DNA from: Microbacterium sp. H1-D42
Lineage (GTDB): Bacteria > Actinomycetota > Actinomycetes > Actinomycetales > Microbacteriaceae
Length of the DNA: 64,000 bases
Reading direction: 5' to 3'
Assembly (NCBI RefSeq): GCF_022637555.1
Contig: NZ_CP093342.1
Location: 186,001-250,000 of the forward strand
The notes under the pieces were generated by a model that had not been told where the DNA came from, ran no database searches, and saw nothing but the letters and a program-made list of their open reading frames with translations. A program made the position numbers and the translations under genes. Shown in pieces: positions 36,262-46,082 of this stretch (the stretch's first letter is position 1; each line of letters begins with the position of its first letter).

Positions 36262-38388
36262 TCAGAAGCTGGTGACCAGGTCGCCGAGCACCTCGCGCAG
36301 CGTCGTCGGGTCGGTCGCGTCGTAGTAGTGCGCCCCTGTGGCCCCGGCGATCGCCTTCAGCGTCTCGACATCGGCGTCCTTGCCATAGGCGAGCGTGAAG
36401 ATCAGCACCGGACTGTCATGGTGCAGCTTCTCGAGCGTCTTGTTCATCGCCGCCATCTCGGTGGTGGGAACCTTGACGTCGTTCTCGCCGTCGCTGAGCA
36501 GCACGATCGCGTTGATGCGGTCGGGGTCGTTCGCCGCGGCCTGCTTCTTCGCGAAGTCATCGACCGCCTGGTACAGCGGGGTGTCGCCCATCGAGGCGAT
36601 GCCCTTGAGGTCGGAGACGAACTCGTCACGGTTCGCGCCGATGTCGCCGACAGCGGTCAGCTGTCCAGGTACGAGCTTGCCGTCCGGCGACTGCGCGAAC
36701 GCAGCGAGTCCCACGTTGTCGCCGGGCGTGAAGTGCACGAGGGCGGCCTCGATGGCCTTCTTGGCCTGAGTGAGCTTGGTGTCCTTCGCCGAGATCTTCT
36801 CGTCCATGGAGCCTGAGACGTCCAGCAGGAACAGCACGTTCGCGCGCTTGCGCACCTCGGGGAACGCGTGCTGCGCGGCCATCAGCACGTCGCCGGGCGA
36901 GGCGAGCTGGATCTTCGTGCCCTGCGTGCTGAGCTGGCCGATCCGCTCCACCTCGTCGTCGAGTTCGCGGTTCAGGTCGCGGTAGCCGGCAGAGCGCACG
37001 ATCGACTGCCCTTCGGCGCTCTGTGTGAAGCGGACGAAGTCCGCCGTGGCGGCCTGCTCGGCGGCATCCACCCAGTCACCCGCCAGGGGGATCACCGGAT
37101 TGTCGGCGACGTACGCGCCGTCGGTCGGGTAGATCGGCACCAGCGGATCGGCGGGCGGCTCCTCGAGGGTGCGGGTGACGCCGTCGCGGCTGACGATGCC
37201 GCGGTTGTAGTCCCACACCGACTTCTCATCGACGATCACGGCCGAGAGGAAGTCGGCCGCGGCGCCCTTCGTCTCGGCCTGGCGTGCGTGCCAGAGGAAG
37301 TGCTCGGGGGTGGCCATGTAGTGGCTGGTCGCCAGCTCCTGCTCGTGCACGCGCGCGCGCACCTCAGCATCCTGCACATCGGCCGCGGTCACCTTGCCGA
37401 GCTTGTCGGAAGCGACGCCGTACGACGCGAGCATCGCGGCCGCACCGGAGGTGGCGACCAGCGGGCTCGTCTTGCCCAGCTTGAACGTGCCGACGTCGTG
37501 CATCCCGTGGCTCGACCAGATGTCAGCATCCGCACCCGCGGCGAGCACTTCAGCCCACGTCGGCGCCTGCTCGTCCCAGCGGATGGCGGATGCCAGTGAG
37601 TGCGGCATCGCCGGGATGAGGTCGGAGTACGCGACCGGAGTCGATTCGCCCACCGGGGCATCCGCGCCGGCGGTCGCCAGCCACATCGACGAGTCGGGCA
37701 GCCAGACCGTGGGGCGCTTGTCGGCGGCGTAGACCCCGAACGAGGCGGCGGCATCCTCCGCAGCCATGCCCGACTTCGAGCGACTTGCCTCGACCGTGAC
37801 GCACGAGCCGTCGATGTCGCGGGGTGCGGCGTTGTATCCCTCGGCGAGCTGCTCGACCATCTCGGCGTTCTCGAATGACGACAGCACGCGCACGATGGTG
37901 CAAGGCCCGGCGCCGGCTGCCGCTGCGGGGGTGTCGGCGGGGAACTCGATGAGCTCGGCGGCCGGGGCGTCTCCGGCAGGTGCTCCATTGTCACCGGCAT
38001 CAGGGTCGCCGCCTGCGGCGTTGCCGGCGATGCTCGCTGTGACGAAGCCGAGACCGGCGAGCAGCGTCACGATCGCTGCCGACATGGCGATGATCGCCAC
38101 CTTGCGCTTGCGGCGGGGCGGCTGCTCTTCGGAGAGGCTCGGCTGCGGCGCCGGTGCTGCGGCGGGTGCCGCGAGTCCGGCGCCGGAGCCGCTGGCGGCG
38201 CCTGTGAAGGTGGGGATCGGCTTGGTCGCCGGGGTCGCGCGACGCGCTGCCCTCGAGGTGGGCTTGTGCGTGATCGGCTTCGGCGCCGACGCGGGGATCG
38301 CACCACCGGCGAGCGGGGTGCCCGGCTCACCCGCACCCACATCGAGATGCGTGGATCGGCGGGCAGGCGGAAGTGTGGGGTCGGACAT
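36262..38388 (-). CDS. Membrane-anchored solute-binding / VWA-domain fusion protein
   Basis: The protein is 708 aa. Residues 1-92 form a Pro/Ala-rich cytoplasmic region. A single membrane helix follows (VAIIAMSAAIVTLLAGLGFVTASIAG, about 94-118). Then comes an extracytoplasmic type-2 solute-binding domain (CTIVRVLSSFENAEMVEQLAEGYN to QSIVRSAGYRDLNREL). The C-terminal VWA domain has the MIDAS motif VLFLLDVSGSMDEKIS (DxSxS), a Thr in MGDTPLYQAVDD and AIVLLSDGENDV. VWA domains mediate metal-dependent protein binding. The function is unknown; it may report a ligand through VWA-partner contacts. It appears monocistronic. Confidence 0.85.
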   Translation of the reverse strand: MSDPTLPPARRSTHLDVGAGEPGTPLAGGAIPASAPKPITHKPTSRAARRATPATKPIPTFTGAASGSGAGLAAPAAAPAPQPSLSEEQPPRRKRKVAIIAMSAAIVTLLAGLGFVTASIAGNAAGGDPDAGDNGAPAGDAPAAELIEFPADTPAAAAGAGPCTIVRVLSSFENAEMVEQLAEGYNAAPRDIDGSCVTVEASRSKSGMAAEDAAASFGVYAADKRPTVWLPDSSMWLATAGADAPVGESTPVAYSDLIPAMPHSLASAIRWDEQAPTWAEVLAAGADADIWSSHGMHDVGTFKLGKTSPLVATSGAAAMLASYGVASDKLGKVTAADVQDAEVRARVHEQELATSHYMATPEHFLWHARQAETKGAAADFLSAVIVDEKSVWDYNRGIVSRDGVTRTLEEPPADPLVPIYPTDGAYVADNPVIPLAGDWVDAAEQAATADFVRFTQSAEGQSIVRSAGYRDLNRELDDEVERIGQLSTQGTKIQLASPGDVLMAAQHAFPEVRKRANVLFLLDVSGSMDEKISAKDTKLTQAKKAIEAALVHFTPGDNVGLAAFAQSPDGKLVPGQLTAVGDIGANRDEFVSDLKGIASMGDTPLYQAVDDFAKKQAAANDPDRINAIVLLSDGENDVKVPTTEMAAMNKTLEKLHHDSPVLIFTLAYGKDADVETLKAIAGATGAHYYDATDPTTLREVLGDLVTSF

Positions 38389-38500
38389 AGCGCTCCGTTG
38401 CAGACGGCGCGCCGGGTAACACGCCAAGCGAGATGATATCGTGTCGCGCCCGCGGAGTATACGTCAGACTTTCAGCTTGCCCGTCGAGCGTGACGCGGCC

Positions 38501-39106
38501 TCAGCTGCCGGCGGTGTTCATCATCCCGAGCACCACAGCGCACCACCACGCCAACTGCGAGATCGCGGCCGACCCGGCGCACCACACCTTGAAGCGCCTC
38601 GGCACCCGCTGGAACGGCATGTGCACCGGCATCCGCGCCATGGTGTCGGCGAGCTTGCCGACCGCGACACCGTTGAGTCCTGCGATGAGCACGGCGACCA
38701 TCTTCACGGCCGTGAGCGGCTCGCCGAGATCGGGGGCGAGGAACGCCCCCGATGCCAGCAGACCGGTGATGCCGAGCCACGCCAGCGGCGTGACGGCATG
38801 CTCGATGCGATGCACGTCACCCAGTGTCGCCCGGCCGAACACCCATTGCAGTGCCTTCGCATCGAGCACGACCGTGGCGCCGAGACCCGCGATCACCGAC
38901 GCCAGGTGCACGAAGAGGAACGGCAGGTGGAACATGTCGCGCACCTGCACGGACGTGCCCACCCACAGCGACAGCCCCATGCCGAGCAGTACGGCCCAGT
39001 ACCCCAGGGCGCGCCGATGGCGCGCCAGACGGAGGTCCTCGCGGAGGCTCAAGGGGAGGCTCGGGGCCACGGGGGCTGGTCCCTTCGGATGGCGACGGGC
39101 GGGCAT
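38501..39106 (-). CDS. Conserved integral membrane protein of unknown function
   Basis: The protein is 201 aa. About four to five membrane helices: YWAVLLGMGLSLWVGTSV, LPFLFVHLASVIAGLGATVVL, AVTPLAWLGITGLLASGAFLA, KMVAVLIAGLNGVAVGKL and LAWWCAVVLGMMN. Histidines at helix ends (FHLPFLFVH, RIEHAV) could bind heme or metal, but nothing proves it. ATG at 39106 was preferred; an upstream TTG at 39121 is possible. It lies 112 nt from the VWA gene on the same strand. I do not recognise the family with confidence. Confidence 0.6.
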   Translation of the reverse strand: MPARRHPKGPAPVAPSLPLSLREDLRLARHRRALGYWAVLLGMGLSLWVGTSVQVRDMFHLPFLFVHLASVIAGLGATVVLDAKALQWVFGRATLGDVHRIEHAVTPLAWLGITGLLASGAFLAPDLGEPLTAVKMVAVLIAGLNGVAVGKLADTMARMPVHMPFQRVPRRFKVWCAGSAAISQLAWWCAVVLGMMNTAGS

Positions 39107-39387
39107 CGCCGCCTCGGGCAAGGCGGGTGGGTGCAGCCCCCGCGCCCGTCGCGCGTCGGCATGCCCGCTTGCGCGGTGACCCCAGAATCACTGGCATCCA
39201 TCAACCGCGACGGACGCCGGAATCCCATGTTAGTCAGGGGAGTGCGGTGCACTGAACCCCCGCGGACAACTCGGGATGCTCCACCTTTCGAATGATCTTT
39301 CGCCGAGGATGCCCGTTCTGACCGCTGATCGGGCGGATCCATTGGCGGCGTCGCCTAGCGTGGATGCAGACCTACCGAGGAGAAGAA

Positions 39388-39849
39388 TTGTTCACCAAGC
39401 CCGCTCGCCTGTACCGCGTGCTCGCGATCGCCGAGGCGATCACCTGGACGCTGCTGATCAGCGCCCTCATCGCCCGCGCCGTCGGAGCGAACCCCGTGGT
39501 GGTCACGATCGCCGGTGGCATCCACGGTTTCGTGTTCCTCTCTTATGGCGCGATGGCGATTCTCGTCGCGTTCAACCAGCGCTGGCATCCTGGCGTCGCC
39601 GTCACGGCCGTCGCCAGCGCGATCGTGCCGTACGCGACCATTCCGATGGAGATCTGGCTGCATCGCACCGGACGCCTCGAGGGCGATTGGCGCCTCGTGG
39701 AGACCGACGATCCGCGCGATCGCACCTGGTACGACCGCACGATGCGCTGGTTCCTGTTGCGTCCCTGGGTGCTCGGCGCGCTGATCGCCGTCGCGATCGT
39801 GGCGCTCTACACGGTGCTGTTGATCCTGGGCCCTCCCGGCGGCAAGTAA
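39388..39849 (+). CDS. DUF3817-type small membrane protein
   Basis: The protein is 153 aa. It starts FTKPARLYRVLAIAEAITWTLLISALIARAV and continues with GGIHGFVFLSYGAMAIL, SAIVPYATIPMEIWLHRTG and a C-terminal helix VLGALIAVAIVALYTVLLIL, four segments in all. The opening pattern (RLYRVLAIAEAITW) and HGFVF match DUF3817 proteins. The TTG at 39388 follows AGGAG by 5 nt; an ATG at 39364 is the alternative start but has no ribosome-binding site. The function is unknown. Confidence 0.75.
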   Translation: MFTKPARLYRVLAIAEAITWTLLISALIARAVGANPVVVTIAGGIHGFVFLSYGAMAILVAFNQRWHPGVAVTAVASAIVPYATIPMEIWLHRTGRLEGDWRLVETDDPRDRTWYDRTMRWFLLRPWVLGALIAVAIVALYTVLLILGPPGGK

Positions 39850-39866
39850 GTCTGCACTCGCCGTCT

Positions 39867-39979
39867 GCGTCCGCGTCCGCGTCCGATCTCGGTGTCGGAC
39901 TACTGACGGTCGGGTGCGTACCCGGCGTGTCGGGCCCGCGCCGCACCGTGCGTGACGCCGCGCATCAGTAATCCGACAC
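39867..39979. repeat. Hexamer repeat and long inverted repeat between convergent genes
   Basis: A (GCGTCC)3G microrepeat at 39867-39885 precedes an inverted repeat: GTGTCGGACTACTGA (39892-39906) and TCAGTAATCCGACAC (39965-39979) pair at 14 of 15 positions. The 58-nt loop itself contains CGGGT-GCGT-ACCCG. The position between two convergent stops suggests a bidirectional terminator or a small palindromic repeat unit. Confidence 0.55.
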
Positions 39980-39997
39980 AGTGGATGCCCGGGGCTG

Positions 39998-40022
39998 GGT
40001 CCCTGAGCATGTCGAAGGGTCA
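39998..40022. repeat. Copy of the dispersed CCCTGAGC..GTCGAAGGG repeat
   Basis: GGGTCCCTGAGCATGTCGAA followed by GGGTCA matches the near-palindromic intergenic repeat (consensus CCCTGAGCnTGTCGAAGGG) that I know from many high-GC bacterial genomes. Its end overlaps the stop codon of the RIO-type kinase gene. No second copy was noticed in this window. Confidence 0.5.
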
Positions 40023-40907
40023 GGTGTACGAAGACGCGAGCAGCTCGGCGAACAGCTCTTCGGCATCGCACTCGACCCGGCGCCGCGCGAACCAGTCGCA
40101 CACGTTCACGCAGTCGCGGTGCAGCAGGTCGAGCCCTTGCGGGTTCGCGATGATGTCGACGATCTGAGGCAGGTCGATCACCCGCACCCTGTCGTCGTGC
40201 ACGAGCAGGTTGTACGGCGAGAGGTCGCCGTGCGCGAAGCCGGCATGCGCGAAAGTGCGCATGATCTCGACGACCTGGTCGTACAGCGCGGCCAGTTCGG
40301 AGGTGCCGCTGCGCACCTGCGCGAGCCGAGGCGCCGCGGTGGAGCCGGTGCCGATGAACTCCATCAGCACCTCGGATCCGTTCACCTGCACCGGATACGG
40401 CACGGGGGCGCCGATCTCGTGCATCCGGCACAGCGCCTCGAACTCGGCGAACGACCACTCGGCGGCCGCGACCTCGCGGCCGAACGCGGTCTTCTTGGCG
40501 ATCGCTCGCGCGTCGCGGGACTTCTGCACCTGCCGACCCTCGGTGTAGACCGAAGAGCGGTGGAATGCGCGGTGCTCGGCGCTGCGGTAGCGCTTCGCGG
40601 CGAGCAGCGTGCGCTGAGACGGGTCATCTGGCACGGCGCGCTCGATGAGGAACACGTCGGCCTCCTTGCCGGTCTTGAGCACGCCGAGCTCGGTGTCGAT
40701 GGCGCCGGCAGACGTCACGACCCAGTCCGGCCACGGTTGCGGCCCTCGCTCTGACGGCGTGATCGCCGGCCAGGTGGACCAGCGCTGGTCTTCGTCGGGT
40801 TCGACGTCGGCGAAGGCGAGTTCGATGTCATCGAAGGTGGATGCTGGGACGCGCGGTTCGGTGGCGTCGGGGAAAGAGGCGTCGGAAGACGCGAAAGAAG
40901 ATGTCAC
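40020..40907 (-). CDS. RIO1-type serine protein kinase
   Basis: The protein is 295 aa. The kinase core shows GVLKTGKEADVFLIER (nucleotide loop), LLAAKRYRS (Lys), PVPYPVQVNGSEVLMEFIG (hinge), the catalytic loop FAHGDLSPYNLLVHDD and the metal-binding VIDLPQIVDIIANPQG in place of DFG, as in RIO kinases. Bacterial RIO proteins are poorly understood; archaeal and eukaryotic ones act in ribosome maturation. The GTG start at 40907 follows CGGAG by 8 nt. A very long upstream in-frame reading to 42428 is antisense to the next genes and is rejected. A 22-residue leader ORF lies 35 nt upstream. Confidence 0.85.
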   Translation of the reverse strand: MTSSFASSDASFPDATEPRVPASTFDDIELAFADVEPDEDQRWSTWPAITPSERGPQPWPDWVVTSAGAIDTELGVLKTGKEADVFLIERAVPDDPSQRTLLAAKRYRSAEHRAFHRSSVYTEGRQVQKSRDARAIAKKTAFGREVAAAEWSFAEFEALCRMHEIGAPVPYPVQVNGSEVLMEFIGTGSTAAPRLAQVRSGTSELAALYDQVVEIMRTFAHAGFAHGDLSPYNLLVHDDRVRVIDLPQIVDIIANPQGLDLLHRDCVNVCDWFARRRVECDAEELFAELLASSYT

Positions 40908-40927
40908 GATGTGGACTCCGGGAGAGG

Positions 40928-40960
40928 GAGGCCACGCGCGGATCAGCGGCTGGTGGCCTC
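40928..40960 (-). promoter_or_regulatory. Hairpin between valine leader peptide and RIO kinase gene
   Basis: GAGGCCAC and GTGGCCTC form a perfect 8-bp stem with a 17-nt loop; the leader stop codon lies in the loop. No T-run follows. A nearby CCTCTCG (40960-40966 on the minus strand) could instead pair with CGAGAGG that overlaps the leader ribosome-binding site (41020-41026). Two mutually competing folds are therefore possible. Confidence 0.5.
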
Positions 40961-41011
40961 GAGAGGAAGATGGTCGGCTGAGAGCACGACAACGACAACG
41001 ACTGCGTTCAT
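40943..41011 (-). CDS. Putative poly-valine leader peptide upstream of RIO kinase
   Basis: An ATG at 41011 opens a 22-residue ORF starting MNAVVVVVVLSADHLP, with six consecutive valine codons (GTC/GTT/GTG) followed by Leu, ending at a TGA at 40943. A textbook AGAGGAG ribosome-binding site stands 6 nt upstream. The ORF is followed by an 8-bp hairpin and then by the kinase GTG start. The layout is that of attenuator peptides which sense charged tRNA, here Val (and Leu). Whether it is translated is not shown by sequence alone. Confidence 0.6.
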   Translation of the reverse strand: MNAVVVVVVLSADHLPLEATSR

Positions 41012-41144
41012 CGCTCACTCCTCTCGCTCGGATGTCCCACGGCTTCCGGGCTGATCCCGGTGCACCCGCCGAGCCTAACCCCGTGATGGGTCGGTGTCCA
41101 GCATCCGATCGGTGGCGCATCGATGCCGGCATTCGACACCGCGC

Positions 41145-41150
41145 TAGGGT
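41145..41150 (+). promoter_or_regulatory. -10 box for a leaderless TOPRIM transcript
   Basis: TAGGGT ends 6 nt before the ATG at 41157, and no Shine-Dalgarno is present. This is the typical arrangement of leaderless actinobacterial mRNAs. Confidence 0.5.
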
Positions 41151-41156
41151 CGAGCC

Positions 41157-41759
41157 ATGTCGGGGGCAGACGCGGGGCCGTTGCAGCGCACCGTCGTGCT
41201 GTTCGAGGGCAGGAGCGACCGGCTGGCGTTCGAAGTGCTCGCGCGTCGGCGCGCGAGCAACCTGGCGGGACTCGACCTCGTCGTCATGGACGGCATCACG
41301 AACCTGCGCACGCGGATGATGGCGCTGCGAGGGCCTGGCGTGCGGGTGCTCGGCCTGTTCGATGCCGCCGAGGGAGCGTACGTCGCCAGGGTGCTGGGTG
41401 ATCTCGGGATGGTGGATGCCCGGGCATCCGACCTCACCGCGATCGGCTTCTTCGGGTGCGAGCGCGATCTCGAGGAGGAGGTGATCCGCGCCGCCGGTGC
41501 GGAGCTGGTGCTCGAGACGCTTGCAGCCCGTGGGGAGCTGGAGCGGTTCCGGGTGTTCCAGCGGCAGCCGGCGCAGCGCGTGCGCAGCGTGGCGGAGCAG
41601 TTGCACCGCTTCGCGGGCACGACCGCCGGCCGCAAGTCGCGCTTCGCCGCCGACATCATCGAGGTGCTTCCGATGGAGCGGATGCCAGCGCCGTTGGTGG
41701 GGCTGCTGGAGGCTGCTGCTGGTGGTGCGCAGAACGGCGATCCGTCGCGCATAATGTAG
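41157..41759 (+). CDS. Stand-alone TOPRIM-domain (OLD-nuclease-like) protein
   Basis: The protein is 200 aa. TVVLFEGRSDRLAFEVLARRR carries the conserved Glu-Gly..Asp of TOPRIM domains; LVVMDGITNLRTRMM and RVLGLFDAAEGAYVARVL give the second acidic motif; FFGCERDLEEEVIRA is the OLD-family DLE(E) motif. OLD nucleases normally have an N-terminal ATPase; none is present here. TOPRIM proteins cleave or bind nucleic acid with Mg2+, and stand-alone OLD TOPRIM proteins are largely uncharacterised. No partner ATPase is adjacent. Confidence 0.72.
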   Translation: MSGADAGPLQRTVVLFEGRSDRLAFEVLARRRASNLAGLDLVVMDGITNLRTRMMALRGPGVRVLGLFDAAEGAYVARVLGDLGMVDARASDLTAIGFFGCERDLEEEVIRAAGAELVLETLAARGELERFRVFQRQPAQRVRSVAEQLHRFAGTTAGRKSRFAADIIEVLPMERMPAPLVGLLEAAAGGAQNGDPSRIM

Positions 41760-41822
41760 TCGGCGCAGATCTCGATGCGTCGTCCGCCTCTCCGCATTCA
41801 CGACCATCAGAAGGCCGCAACG

Positions 41823-44069
41823 ATGCCGCGACTGCCCCTCCGCCCCTTTATCGCGCTGCTTACTGCTCTCGTGCTGCTCATATCCGGGGCGGCTCCCGCT
41901 GCCGCTGCTGAATCGAGCGGCAGCATCCGAGGGGAGATCTTGGATGAGGTCGGCGGGCTGCTCGTGCGCGACGAACGCAACGTCACTATCGAGCTGTACG
42001 CCGGCGACCAGGCGAAGACCGCCGTGCTCAGCACGGCGGTGGTGCTCGACTTCGACGGCGGGTTCGTCCTGCCGGATGTGCCTGCAGGGCGCTACGCAAT
42101 CGCCTTCCGGCCGGCAGCGTCCCGGCTGGTCGGTGAATGGTGGGGTGACACGCGGCGGGCTGCGGACCGGGCATTCGTCGACGTCTCTGCCGGAGGGGCA
42201 GTCGATGTCGAGGTGCGCCTGTCGAGCGCGGCTGTGGTGAGTGGAAAGATCGCGGGCCGGGATGTTCTCGAAGCGCCAAACATCGCTGTCACGGCGACGA
42301 GCGGTGACGCAGAGCTGGATGGCTGGCTCATGCGCCGAACGACGGACGAGCGCATGTCCGGAACCTATGAGCTTTTTCTGCCTCCCGGGATCTATGACTT
42401 GTCGTTCAAAGATGAGTCCGGTGCTCATCAGCCGCTCGCTGTGCGCGGAGTGCAGGTCGGGAGCCAGCCCGTCGTTGAGAACGTGACTCTGGCCGCCGCG
42501 CGTGCCTCGATCGCGGGGAGGATCAGCGTGAGAACCCCGAGCGGAGTCGTCCCCCAGATGGATGGCGCCTCAGTCGTTGCTTATGCATGGTCCGCGGCGA
42601 AACAGGCCTGGTCGAGCGTGGAGTACTGTGGGAGCCTTTGGCGAGATGATGACCGGTATCTCGTGGACTGTCTCGCGCCGGGTCGGTACAAGCTTGCCGT
42701 GATCTATGACGGCACCGAGGTGTTCGCGGGGGGAATGGATCTGGCCTCCGCGAAGGAGATCACGGTTTCCGAGACGCAGACCCTCACGGGAATTGACCTC
42801 GTCATCGACGCGCCGGTGAAGGTCAGTGGTCTGGTCGCCAGGCGCACAGCCGCCGGTGTCGTCGAGGCGATATCGGGGGCCACAGTCACCGTCTGGCGGA
42901 AGACGGTGCATGGGGACTTCGCGATCGTGCCGGATGCCGTACGGGGGTACACCTCGCACGGAGCGACGTCCGACGACGGCGAGATCTTCGGTGAGCTGGT
43001 GCCCGGGACTTACATGTTCAAGATATGGGCAGGCAGCGGCACCGCCGCGACCTATCTGCAGGGGCAGCGCCTGTTCGAGAACGCACCGCAATTCGAGCTG
43101 GGTCCGGGAGACAAACTCGACCTCGGTACCGTCGTGCTCGCCAAGCAGTCCTTCGAGGTGAAGCGTGTCGCTGGGCCCGATCGATTCGCGACCGCGGTCG
43201 AGGTCTCTAAGCAGATTGTGCCAACCGGACAGCGCGCGTCTGTCGTATATCTCACCAACGCGCGCGATTTTCCGGATGCCCTCGCCGCCGGGCCTGCCGC
43301 CATGCGCGCGAACGGAGCGGTGCTGCCCGTTTCGGAGTCGTCGCTGCCCGCGAACATCGCGGCTGAACTGCGTCGCCTGAATCCGAAGCGGATCGTGCTC
43401 GCCGGAGGATCCGGCGTGATCTCCGATTCGGTGAGGGTCGCGGCTGCGCGAGTGGTGCCGTCGGCGACTGTCGTGCGGCTCGGCGGTGCGAACCGCTTTC
43501 AGACGGGCGACCGCATCGTGAGAGATGCGTTCGGCGCAGGCAGCAAGTACGCGATTATCGCAACGGGTGTCACCTATCCCGATGCACTGGCTGCAGGCCC
43601 CGCGGCTGGTCATCTGAACGCCCCCGTCGTACTCGTGGATGGACGTAAGGGCTTCAGTGCCGACACGAGGGCCACGCTCACAAGACTCGGCGTGCAGGAT
43701 GTCTTCATTGCGGGCGGCACCGGTGCTGTCAGCAGCAGCATTGAGAAGGGGCTGAAGACAATGCTCGGCTCCGCACACGTCACGCGCCTCGCGGGCATCA
43801 ACCGCATCGACACGGCAATGTTTCTCAATCGGGAGATCTTCGGGGAGAGTGACCACGGCTTCGTCGCCAGCTCGGCTGGCTTCGCCGACGCGCTCTCGGG
43901 TGGACCGTTGGCGGCGAAGCATGATGCCCCGCTGTATCTGGCGCAGCAGAAGTGCATCGGTCACTGGGTGCTCGATGATCTTCGTTCGAAGGCTACTGCG
44001 CGCCTGGTGCTGCTGGGCGGTACCGGTGTGCTGGGTTCGGGGGTGCAGCGACTCGTGGAGTGCCGATGA
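41823..44069 (+). CDS. Secreted cell-wall-binding (CWB2) repeat protein
   Basis: The protein is 748 aa. The signal peptide is PFIALLTALVLLISGAAPAAAA. The middle comprises several carboxypeptidase-regulatory/SpaA-like beta domains (SGSIRGEILDEVGGLLV, ASIAGRISVRTPSGV, VKVSGLVARRTAAGVVEA). The C-terminal 290 residues hold three CWB2 repeats: KRVAGPDRFATAVEVSKQIV, VRLGGANRFQTGDRIVRDAF and TRLAGINRIDTAMFLNREIF, each followed by PDALAAGPAA-like and VLAGG-type segments. CWB2 modules bind anionic wall polymers non-covalently. ATG at 41823 follows an AAGG site. Codon use includes more rare ATA/TTT codons than its neighbours, suggesting faster divergence or acquisition. Confidence 0.85.
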   Translation: MPRLPLRPFIALLTALVLLISGAAPAAAAESSGSIRGEILDEVGGLLVRDERNVTIELYAGDQAKTAVLSTAVVLDFDGGFVLPDVPAGRYAIAFRPAASRLVGEWWGDTRRAADRAFVDVSAGGAVDVEVRLSSAAVVSGKIAGRDVLEAPNIAVTATSGDAELDGWLMRRTTDERMSGTYELFLPPGIYDLSFKDESGAHQPLAVRGVQVGSQPVVENVTLAAARASIAGRISVRTPSGVVPQMDGASVVAYAWSAAKQAWSSVEYCGSLWRDDDRYLVDCLAPGRYKLAVIYDGTEVFAGGMDLASAKEITVSETQTLTGIDLVIDAPVKVSGLVARRTAAGVVEAISGATVTVWRKTVHGDFAIVPDAVRGYTSHGATSDDGEIFGELVPGTYMFKIWAGSGTAATYLQGQRLFENAPQFELGPGDKLDLGTVVLAKQSFEVKRVAGPDRFATAVEVSKQIVPTGQRASVVYLTNARDFPDALAAGPAAMRANGAVLPVSESSLPANIAAELRRLNPKRIVLAGGSGVISDSVRVAAARVVPSATVVRLGGANRFQTGDRIVRDAFGAGSKYAIIATGVTYPDALAAGPAAGHLNAPVVLVDGRKGFSADTRATLTRLGVQDVFIAGGTGAVSSSIEKGLKTMLGSAHVTRLAGINRIDTAMFLNREIFGESDHGFVASSAGFADALSGGPLAAKHDAPLYLAQQKCIGHWVLDDLRSKATARLVLLGGTGVLGSGVQRLVECR

Positions 44070-44124
44070 GTTGTCGCCACCGATTCGAGTTCGCCGAAAG
44101 TTGAGTCACCTGCTATCAACTTTC

Positions 44125-44153
44125 TTGACAGCATCCGATCGCACAGTTACACT
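44125..44153 (+). promoter_or_regulatory. Sigma70-type promoter of the dnaK operon
   Basis: TTGACA (44125-44130), a 17-nt spacer and TACACT (44148-44153), followed by a 5' UTR of about 60 nt to the dnaK ATG. The -10 is partly overlapped by the HspR site. Confidence 0.75.
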
Positions 44154-44172
44154 TGAGTCATCACGACTCAGG
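44152..44172 (+). promoter_or_regulatory. HAIR operator for HspR
   Basis: CTTGAGT-N7-ACTCAGG matches the HspR-associated inverted repeat CTTGAGT-N7-ACTCAAG at 13 of 14 positions and overlaps the -10. A third half-site CTTGAGT lies at 44177-44183, and a degenerate one (GTTGAGT) at 44100-44106. HspR encoded by the last gene of the operon should bind here, with DnaK as co-repressor. Confidence 0.88.
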
Positions 44173-44181
44173 TTTCCTTGA

Positions 44182-46080
<1,899 letters not shown>

Positions 46081-46082
46081 CC

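Noticed and set aside
40908..42428. Long N-terminal extension giving an 802-residue RIO kinase
   Set aside because: It runs antisense through the TOPRIM gene and the start of the CWB2 gene, is low complexity and has no domain; the GTG at 40907 has a ribosome-binding site.
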